DNA of 11,926 nucleotides from Jimgerdemannia flammicorona (taxonomy: Eukaryota; Mucoromycota; Endogonomycetes; Endogonales; Endogonaceae), in assembly GCA_003990745.1 (NCBI GenBank), contig RBNI01005936.1, forward strand, positions 1 through 11,926, given 5' to 3'. A program made the position numbers and the translations under genes. A model generated the notes under the pieces. That model was given only the letters and a program-made list of their open reading frames with translations. It was not told the origin of the DNA and ran no database searches. This document shows positions 1 through 6,911 of this stretch, piece by piece. Position 1 is the first letter of the stretch. The number at the start of each line of letters is the position of its first letter.

Positions 1-15
1 AAAAAAAAAAAAAAA
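1..15 (+). repeat. A homopolymer run at the 5' junction of the LINE
   Basis: Fifteen A residues open the window and are followed directly by sequence that reads as the middle of a LINE endonuclease domain. The run may be the tail of another retroelement further upstream, an A-rich target site, or an assembly edge. The sequence alone does not decide between these. Confidence 0.6.
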
Positions 16-3000
16 GATGTGGCAATTTGGAAGAGCAAGGTCAGGATTTTGGTTTGGAAAGACAGAGGGGAGATACAGGATGTGAGGAGCTGGGGGGAGA
101 GACTGGTCTGGGATAAGTGGATTTGTGTAGGCTGGGAGCTGGTTACAGTTGGCTCCTATTACTACCCTGCTGTATGGGGTGAGCATGTAGATTGGGTGAA
201 AGGTCTACAAGAGAGTGGGATCCTTGTAGAGGCTGGGGTGGATATGCTTGGGGGAGATTTCAATATGGTTCAAGACATACTGATGGATAGAACAGATAGA
301 GGATGAGGTGCTAAGAGCAAGAGTGGAGAACTGGTAGTATGGAAGGAAATAGAAAGACTAAGTGCACTGGCAGACGCTAGTAGGGAGTGCTGGGGGGATA
401 AGAGGATTTATACACATTGGGCAGGGGGCCTGGAGACAAGAATCGACTGGATTCTGATAGCCAGTTACTGGGGTCTAGATGTTTGGAAATTACTAGAGGT
501 GGAATGGTATCCATGGTCAGATCACTGGGGGCTTTTGGGACAGGAGTGCTTTGGGGGAAGTGGGGATGGGCCTGGACATTGGCACCTTAATTCCTCTTTG
601 TTAGATGACAAGACCCAGTGGGATGAGTAAGCTAAAGACATTCAGCTGAGGGTGGAGAACTGGTGGTGGGAAGGTGCCTCAGTTGGGGTTCAGTGGATGA
701 GGATGAAGGAGATTGCCAAGATTTACTGGAGTGAGGCTGGCAAAGAGGCAGGGAAGTAGAGAAGGTGAAGAGTACATTGGGCTTCTACTAGATTGACTAG
801 CCTTCTGGAGGAGTGGGCAAGGCTGATGATGTTAGAGAGAGAAGAAGATTGGAGATTAATGAGGGTGAAGATAGAGGTTGGGGAACTACAATAGATACTG
901 CAAGAAGAGGAAGAGGTAAGGGTACAGAGCTTGGCAGTATAGCTTCATTGGCAGGATCTGGAGGAAGGAGAGAGGCCTTCCAAGTTTCTTACAAGGGCCC
1001 TTAGGGCAAGAAGGGTACAGCAACAGTGAGAAGGAGTGCTTGACTCAAATAGTATACTAGTACATAGTGTACAGGACATTCTTGGATCGCTGAAGGAGCA
1101 ATGGAGTAGATTGTGGAGTGAGGAGGAGGGTGGGGTGGATGCTACTGCCATTGACCAAACATTGGAGGATTGGTATCCACCACAAGTAGAGAGGCTAGGT
1201 GACCTGGTGATGCCTGTACAGGAGGATGAGATCCACCAGGTTCTTGCTGCAATGACACCAGGTATGACTCCTGGGGAGGATGGTCTGCCCTGAGACTTCT
1301 GGAAGCAAATGGTTGGAGTCTCAGGTGTGATGAGAGAGATGACAGCATTGTGCGACTTTATTCTACAGACAGGGAGGTGGGTGGGGGAGCAGGATCTTGG
1401 GCTGGTGACACTGCTTTATAAGAATAAAGGAAGATAGGAGGATTGGAAGAACTGGTGACTGATAATGTTGCTAGATATAGATAGAAAGTTGGTGACTAAG
1501 GTGGTGGTTGCAAGACTACAGAAGGTGGCCCAGCAAGTCATGGGTGTTGAGCAGAGGAGATTTGTAGGTGGTTGGCTTATCAGAGATGGCACAGCCTGGG
1601 TACATAGAGTTATTGAAGGGACAAGGGCCTGTGGACTGGATGGGCATCTAGTCTTCTTGAACCAGAAGAAGGCTTATGACCAGGTGCAATGAGTCTAACT
1701 GGTGAAAGTATTGGATTGAATGGGGGTTCTGTACCAATTCTGGTCAGCAATGGTCAGCCTACTGGAAGGGAGTAGGGCTGCACTCATATGTAATAGACAT
1801 AGAGGGGTAGCATTCCCCTTAAGTAGGGGGGTGCCCCAGGGGGACCCACTGTCCCCCATTTTATATGCTCTTTTCCTAGAACTCCTCATGAATAGAATTA
1901 GGCAAAGAATAGTGGAGCTCTCAGTCCTTGACATTGGGTGGAAAGTTGGGGCCTTTGCAGATGACATGGTGGTTGGTTTGGGACCAATCACTAATGTTGA
2001 GGAGCTCAAGAAGACAGTGGAGTGGTATGAGGAGAACTCTGGGACTAAGCTGAATTAGCACAAGTGTGAAACGATGGTACTAGGCAATGGCCTGGTGGGA
2101 GGGGAGGTTATAGGAACAATCATCCCCATCAGTGAGGCAGTGTGGTACTTGGGCATCTATTTATCAATCTATGGATCAGTTCTGCCTAGGCTTTGGTAGG
2201 AGCAGAGGATTGGAATCTGGGAGGAGGCCCTGTAGGGTTGGGGGGGAAGACACTTTTCTCTGACAGGGCAGGTCTCGATTTTGAATGTCTACTGGCTGCC
2301 GAAGTTGTGGTATCTGACTTATCATCTGGACTTCTCAGCCTGGTTGGTGAAGAGATTGATGAAGTTGGTGAAGAGATGGATTTGGGCTAGCAGGCGGAGT
2401 CAGATTGGTTGGGAGACCTTGTCCTTATCAGTGGTAAGAGGTAGTCTTGGGCTGGTTGACTTTCCAAAACAGTTACACTGCTTGAGAGCATGGTGGCTAA
2501 AGAGGGCAGTGGAGTTGAGAGGAGGTAGTTAGGTTCCCCTGCTACAGAAGATCTGGAAGAGGTGATCATTACCAAGAGGCTCAACTGGTGATCTCCTCTC
2601 ATTAGTTGGACTTTGGAACACTGAATAACTGCAATATAAAGGATTTTGGTGGGGGATAGTGGAGGGGATGTACCACATTGGAATTTGTTGGCAGAGGAAT
2701 AAAGGAGAGGTAGCTTGGAACCCGGCAATGTGGAGATGAGATCGTATACTGCTGGATAGCACACCTTTAATTGTATTCAACATTGGTGATAGAATGGAAT
2801 ACCAAAGGGGACTGGGCCAGGATCTGTGGCCTAGCAGTTGGCAAGGAGTTGGAATTGACAAAGAGTGGAACTGGTATGGTGTTTGGACCTGGAGTGCTAC
2901 AGTGAGAAAGTGGATATTGCCAAAGTACTGGGTGGTCTGGTGGCACATGCTGTGGAGGAATGTAATACTCAACTTTCACTTGGGGTACCTTATCATAGAG

Positions 3001-3501
3001 GGTTGTTTTGACTGTGAGGAGTGCCATAATGTAGAACAGGAAGGGGGTTATATACAGATGCCAGAATATTGGCTAGGAGAGTGTGAGGTGTTGGGGGACT
3101 TTTGGCAGGCAATTGGGGATTGCTTGGGAGTAAGGCATAGGAGAGATGAAGTATGGGAGAGGTGGGAGGACTTGAGGGATAGATTGGTAGAGGAAATAGG
3201 AAAGGAGTAGCTTACCTTGGGCTGGGCTTTGGCTATTTGGGTGGGGCTGGCCAGTCACTGGTTATTTGTTTTTGAGAATGGGAGGAGACAGGGCTTGGGG
3301 GACCAGTTGTTGCAGTGGCATAGGCTTATGGAAGATACCTTAACAGGCTAGTGGCTTGGTTGGGGGCTGTAAGGTGGTCAGAGGTGCTGCTTGGTGGAGA
3401 AAATTTGTGGACAGAGTGAGGGGAGAGTTGGAGTAGTTGGTGAGAGGGTGATCTTTATTTGTAAAGAGGAGGAGAGAGACTCCCCTATGGGGATTGGGTA
3501 G
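16..3501 (+). pseudogene. LINE ORF2-type polyprotein relic (endonuclease, reverse transcriptase, Cys-rich C-terminus)
   Basis: All recognisable segments lie in one reading frame (codons starting at position 1 modulo 3), interrupted by about twenty stops, for example at 304, 628, 757, 1291, 1435, 1456, 1690, 1696, 1717 and 2056. The endonuclease remnant shows GGDFNMV near 247-267, an IDWIL segment near 450, and the terminal SDH triad at 517-525. The reverse transcriptase begins near TPGEDGLP (about 1270-1290). It continues through YKNKG, a KKAYD segment near 1670, the PQGDPLSP motif at about 1834-1857, and FADD at 1954-1965, which replaces the commoner YADD but keeps both catalytic Asp. After the polymerase a Trp-rich region leads to CFDCEECHN near 3006-3035, resembling a zf-RVT-type finger whose last ligands are lost. 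The C-terminal end is uncertain; the frame can be followed to a stop at 3499-3501. Stops fit CGA to TGA, CAG to TAG or TGG to TGA/TAG. The 5' end is missing. Confidence 0.88.
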
Positions 3502-3537
3502 TGAGTTGTGGTGATGTATACTTATTCATAGACTAGT

Positions 3538-3560
3538 AATAAAGGTGGAGTCCAAGTAAC

Positions 3561-3598
<38 letters not shown>
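3538..3598 (+). promoter_or_regulatory. LINE polyadenylation signal and A tail
   Basis: AATAAA lies at 3538-3543, about 20 bases before an uninterrupted run of 35 A at 3564-3598. This is the expected 3' end of a LINE transcript copied into DNA. Such a long pure A run suggests a fairly recent insertion, although homopolymers are also error-prone in assembly. Confidence 0.8.
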
Positions 3599-3601
<3 letters not shown>

Positions 3602-3792
3602 CCATCTGTAGTAACTATACTATTATTCTTGAGTACAAGCTTGGTAAGAATCTTAAGACTTTTGATGAGATTCTGATTGATGAAGTTCCCTATAGCTCTA
3701 CTGTCTATGAGTACTTAAACTTCTTTTTCTTTGACTAGGCCTTTGAAAATGAGTATAACTTGAGCTCAATTTTCACTAAAACTTACTGCTTA

Positions 3793-4146
3793 ATCAGTAC
3801 TGCCAAAACCTTTTTGATCTTATTTAGTTTTAGAGAGTTCTTGGACTTCTGTAATCTTGAGTTGACTGGCTTTTTCTAGAATTATTTATGTGACTCAGTC
3901 TCCTTCCTTAACTATGTAGTCTTGATCCTTTTAGTTAATAAGTAGAACTTGAATTTGTCCTTAAAAGTCTAAATTAATGATACCAGTACCTACATCTAAA
4001 TGATGTTTGATACTGAGTCCTGATTGTAGTATAATTCTAGTATAATGTCCTTCAGAATATTGAACTGCAATTTCAGTAGACACCAGAGTTTAGTCCTTGG
4101 CTGAAATAGTGACTTATTTGACTAAGTATAGGTCAATACCAATGGC
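3793..4146 (-). pseudogene. dUTPase-like domain between Gag and protease
   Basis: A stretch of 118 codons in frame with Gag upstream and protease downstream shows the ordered motifs of trimeric dUTPases (Pfam dUTPase, PF00692). These are AIGIDLYLVK (motif I, with the conserved Asp), QSGLSIKHHLDVGTGIIN (motifs II and III, usually RSGLA..AGVID), a GQIQVLLIN strand, GD*VT*IILEK (motif IV, usually GDRIAQLI) and K*DQKGFGSTD (motif V, usually RG..GFGSTG). In the known enzyme family this domain hydrolyses dUTP to dUMP and diphosphate, lowering uracil incorporation during DNA synthesis. Here stops and changed residues (R to Q in motif II, D to N in motif III) make it inactive. No other family fits this motif order as well. 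Confidence 0.82.
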
Positions 4147-4281
4147 TCTTTCTATTTCATATTAAGGGACCTGGGCCTTCAGATGAAGCTTCTTGACCTT
4201 GAGCTTAGGTTGACTGGTAGTGAGGTTGACAGATATATCCTTGGACAATACAGTGACTAGTCTTGAGGGTTCACTAGTCTT

Positions 4282-4329
4282 CTTAGAATATTTGGTTGCA
4301 ATATATCCTATTTGGTAATAGAAAAAACA
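4282..4329 (-). pseudogene. Degenerate Gag CCHC zinc knuckle
   Basis: The frame reads CFFYYQIGYIATKYSK. The spacing is exactly C-x2-C-x4-H-x4-C, but only the first Cys remains and the other three ligand positions are all Tyr. Each change is one transition (TGT or TGC to TAT or TAC for Cys, CAT or CAC to TAT or TAC for His). In Gag the knuckle binds RNA for packaging; this copy could not bind zinc. Confidence 0.85.
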
Positions 4330-5246
4330 GACTCCAGATTTCTTCAGGCAGTCCTTTTCTTTAGAGATGAGCTTGGTGTTCTTTTTATTCATAGTGTCTA
4401 AGTCCATTAGTGTCAGGCTAACTATTCTTGGTTGGTTTCTGTGGTAGTTCTTGAAGTGGTTTTTCTTATAGTATTCTGGTTCAAAACAGTTACCAAAGGT
4501 GATAACATTAAACCTATTGGCAATTCTCATAGCTTCATCAAGGCTTTGTGGCTCTTCTAGCTTGACCTTAACTTATATGTTTTCTTTCAGACCTCAGACA
4601 TAGTGATCTATCTTTTTGTCCTCTATTATTGCTAATAGTTTAAGTAAGATTGATAGGAATTATACATTATAGCTTTGTACAGACTTGAGTTGCTTGATGT
4701 TTACTAGTTTATCTCTGGCTAGCTTGATAGCATTAGCAGGCTTAAACTACCTATGAAGGGCTCTCTTGAAGGCTTCCCAATCCTTGATTCATATATATAA
4801 GTATATAGATATAGTTATAATGTGATTGCACTACCAAATAGCTACATTCTCTCAAAGAAGTGTGGTAGTAAATTGGACTTACATATCTTCATCCATTCTT
4901 GTGAGCTCAAGGTATTGGTCTAATTGGAAGATCTATATATCTGTAGATAATCCTTCTTAGTGACTGTTAAAGATATCTAGTTTGAGTGACTTAAAACTAA
5001 CTGGTACTATGGCAAAATGTGATGTACTTACAGTTCTTGTTTCTGCTATTCTAGTTATATTTGAAGTTCTTGGATTTGGTGGATCATAGTATTGATCATA
5101 TCCTCTATACTGGCTTGTAGTTCTTCTGCTTCTCCAAAGAGGTCTAGCTGGTAGACTGACTCTTTACAGCTTATTTTGGGTTTGTGTGACTAGTTGTGAC
5201 TGGTTTCCAAATTTGTGTGAGGTTTCTTAATAAGGCAAGATGTAAT

Positions 5247-5264
5247 AATATCACTGTTACTAAG
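5247..5264 (-). other. Candidate primer-binding region next to the LTR
   Basis: On the - strand the bases directly after the proposed LTR end read CTTAGTAACAGTGATATT. Primer-binding sites of fungal gypsy elements often have a TTGG-containing start here, and a G to A transition could explain TTAG. The matching tRNA has not been identified. Confidence 0.4.
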
Positions 5265-5727
5265 TGTAATTATTCTAGTTTTTTTAAGAGAAAGTAGCTA
5301 AATCTGAAAGTTCTAGTTGGCCTAAAGTAGCTCAAAGAGATACTTAAAGGTTCAAGTGTTCTTGAAGGATTTCTGGAAGAAAATATTCTGAGCTTTATTC
5401 AGGTAGAGAATAAGAATATTTATATATGATCTAAAAGAAAGATCTGGAAGAATCTTGGAAAAAAAGAGAAATATCAAGAAATAGATTCTCAGCAAAGCTG
5501 ACTAATACTATTCTACAATGTTCTGAAAGGTTCCATGACTAGCTAAGATAAGATACTTAGTGCCAAGGAAAGACAAGAATATTCTAGTAGTGTCTGGGTA
5601 CTGAGAGAAGATTTCTAAGCAAATAGAAGGTAGTAGAACATAGTAGAATATTCAAGAAATGACAAGAAAGACTAACTAAAAGACATGAAAATGTACTAAA
5701 ACTAAATATGACTGTAAAATTGTTACA
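5265..5727 (-). repeat. 5' LTR of the gypsy element (463 bp)
   Basis: On the - strand the segment begins TGTAACAATT and ends AATTACA, giving the TG..CA termini and short inverted ends of an LTR. It contains TATATAAATA followed closely by AATAAA, the paired promoter and polyadenylation signals an LTR needs. It lies just upstream of the Gag frame. Boundaries are inferred from one copy only, because the 3' LTR is not in the window. Confidence 0.65.
5394..5426 (-). promoter_or_regulatory. LTR TATA box and polyadenylation signal
   Basis: On the - strand TATATAAATA (5426-5417) is followed by AATAAA (5399-5394), about 17 bases further on. The close spacing suggests a short R region, with the polyadenylation signal near or before the transcription start so that it works only at the 3' LTR. 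Confidence 0.55.
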
Positions 5728-6836
5728 CAATGCTGTCATTCAGATCCATCTTAAACCCCATACATTACCATATATCTTTGATATATTTTAAATACTTTAT
5801 TACTAAATATACTACATATCTTATTTACTCTGATTGTCAGAGATCTCATGTTAACAAGTGTATGTATTGAACTTAATGAACGTTGAACTGAACAAACGTA
5901 CTGAATTAAATAAATGCCGCCAATTTTTGTTTGGTTGGACATGACTATCTAGTTGATTTGAAACTTTCACATTGTGTTTATGCGATAGTGACTATATCAA
6001 GGGTGTGCTTTATCCAGGGTTAGTCTGCGATAAAATTTCCGTTCCCAAACTGTATCGTGTGTGTGATTATAATTATCGAGTGTGATTATCGAACTTTTTG
6101 CGTTGGAAATTTTAAGATAAAGCTCGGATTTCGTGGACGCTATCGGCAAATATCTTACCTTAATATTTTGGTTAGGTAGATGGTCAATCCATTTCTATGT
6201 AAAGATCTTCATACAGGCGCTGAAAGGGAGAGACCAAGCAAGAAAAAAAAAAAAAATCGGGATAGGTATGTGCTAGTTTCTTTTTCCTTCCCTTCGGAGA
6301 CAGGTTTCTAAAGTGAGTTCACACATTCAGGTGATGATATAAGTCTGCACTTGACAGCCTGGGAACCTCCGTATTTGAACTTCTCTTAAGAGACTAGTGT
6401 CGTTACGCAATTCAATAAGCCGCCTTCATCAGACGAGTGAATTCATCAACATTGATGTTGTGTTGCGCATTGCCTTCACAAAAATCTCTGGCGTCACATC
6501 ACAACTCCTTGAAAGACATAACGATGAAAACGAAAAGAAAGACTCGAACGTCACTCTTGAGTGTGATTTGGAATATGCGCAATTGCTTATCCAAGCCGAA
6601 TAATCTCGGTCAGGGCGCCGGCCCCAGCCCCATTTCCGACGTGGGCGGATTTATTTGGTTTTCGAAACAATAGGTTGTCATGGCAAAATGCAAAACATCG
6701 TGTGAATAGATAATTTGGATGACAGCATGGCTATGAGGCGTTGGAAAGCATGTTACGACGTCCGGCACTGGCTCCGCGCTCGTTCCTATCTCTCTGGTCA
6801 CCGATTTTTCGGAGCACAATTTTTCCAAACCCATGA
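5728..6836. other. Intergenic flank, no gene recognised
   Basis: The first 150 bases are AT-rich and CpG-free like the repeat; CpG reappears from 5882 onward. A 14-base A run lies at 6243-6256, and GTGTGATTAT occurs twice (6061-6070 and 6080-6089). Short open frames near 6397-6673 use non-ATG starts, overlap each other in different frames and match nothing I recognise. I see no tRNA, rRNA or conserved coding segment here. The 3' part presumably carries the upstream control region of the transporter gene. Confidence 0.6.
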
Positions 6837-6849
6837 TGACGTATTATAG
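6837..6849 (+). promoter_or_regulatory. Candidate core promoter: CRE-like TGACGTA joined to a TATA-like element
   Basis: TGACGTA at 6837-6843 runs into TATTATAG at 6842-6849, 62 to 75 bases before the transporter ATG. The first resembles half of an ATF/CREB or Yap-type bZIP site. Such short matches arise by chance, so this is a position-based guess. Confidence 0.35.
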
Positions 6850-6911
6850 ATACCCCGATCAAATTCCAGGCCACCCATCCATCCACCTCGATCCATTATT
6901 GCCGCCAAACC

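Larger units (their letters stand above)
16..3598 (+). mobile_element. 5'-truncated, mutated LINE (non-LTR retrotransposon), Tad1/L1-like
   Basis: The block holds, in order, an APE-type endonuclease remnant, a linker, a reverse transcriptase, a C-terminal zinc-finger-like region, a 3' UTR with AATAAA, and a 35-base A tail. This order and the A tail are those of a non-LTR retrotransposon. The 5' end is truncated inside the endonuclease, as expected from incomplete target-primed reverse transcription. The tail abuts the protease region of an antisense gypsy element, so the LINE inserted into that element. CpG is very rare (I count about eleven in 3.6 kb) and the + strand is strongly G-rich and C-poor. 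The clade is uncertain: Tad1-like is my preference on general grounds, and I did not see a clear RNase H domain. It is not autonomous now. Confidence 0.9.
3599..5215 (-). pseudogene. Gag-dUTPase-protease polyprotein relic of the gypsy element
   Basis: The N-terminal part (about 5160-5040) has a Gln/Glu-rich, coiled-coil-like stretch (EELQASIEDMINT). A likely one-base frameshift follows near 5030-5060. From about 5030 to 3599 everything is in one frame. It contains a Retrotrans_gag core with IFQLDQYLELTRMDEDM (about 4936-4886), KDWEAFKRALHR (about 4790-4755), FKPANAIKLARDKL and EEPQSLDEAMRIANRF ending near 4510. A zinc knuckle lies at 4282-4329, a dUTPase-like domain at 3793-4146, and a protease start with LIDSRAIGNFI (Asp codon at 3703-3705), where the usual DSG or DTG has become DSR. 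Stops replace Gln and Arg codons, as in HR*FKP, YNV*FL, YV*GL and ENI*V. The fragment ends at the LINE junction, so reverse transcriptase, RNase H and integrase are absent. Confidence 0.85.
3599..5727 (-). mobile_element. Ty3/gypsy LTR retrotransposon, 5' portion, interrupted by the LINE
   Basis: Reading on the - strand the element runs LTR (5727-5265), primer-binding region, Gag, CCHC knuckle, dUTPase-like domain and the beginning of an aspartic protease. It then stops at the LINE tail at 3598/3599. The rest of pol and the 3' LTR should lie beyond the left end of the window if the LINE split the element. I find no CpG between 3599 and 5881, and nearly every recognisable domain contains stops. 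It is therefore more mutated than the LINE inside it, which agrees with the nesting order. The five bases after the outer LTR end (5728-5732, CAATG) are a candidate target-site duplication that cannot be tested here. Confidence 0.85.

Noticed and set aside
813..1004. + strand open frame in the LINE linker
   Set aside because: It is out of frame with the endonuclease and reverse transcriptase segments, which are connected by another frame.
2387..3027. Several overlapping - strand open frames of 86 to 147 codons
   Set aside because: They lie opposite the LINE frame, overlap one another in different frames and exist because the CpG- and C-poor strand rarely makes stops in antisense. No domain is visible.
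6243..6256. A run that could be a LINE tail
   Set aside because: No LINE coding sequence precedes it and the surrounding CpG content is normal.
6397..6673. Two overlapping + strand frames upstream of the transporter
   Set aside because: The first opens with a non-ATG codon, they overlap out of frame, and no family, splice-linked neighbour or conserved motif was seen.
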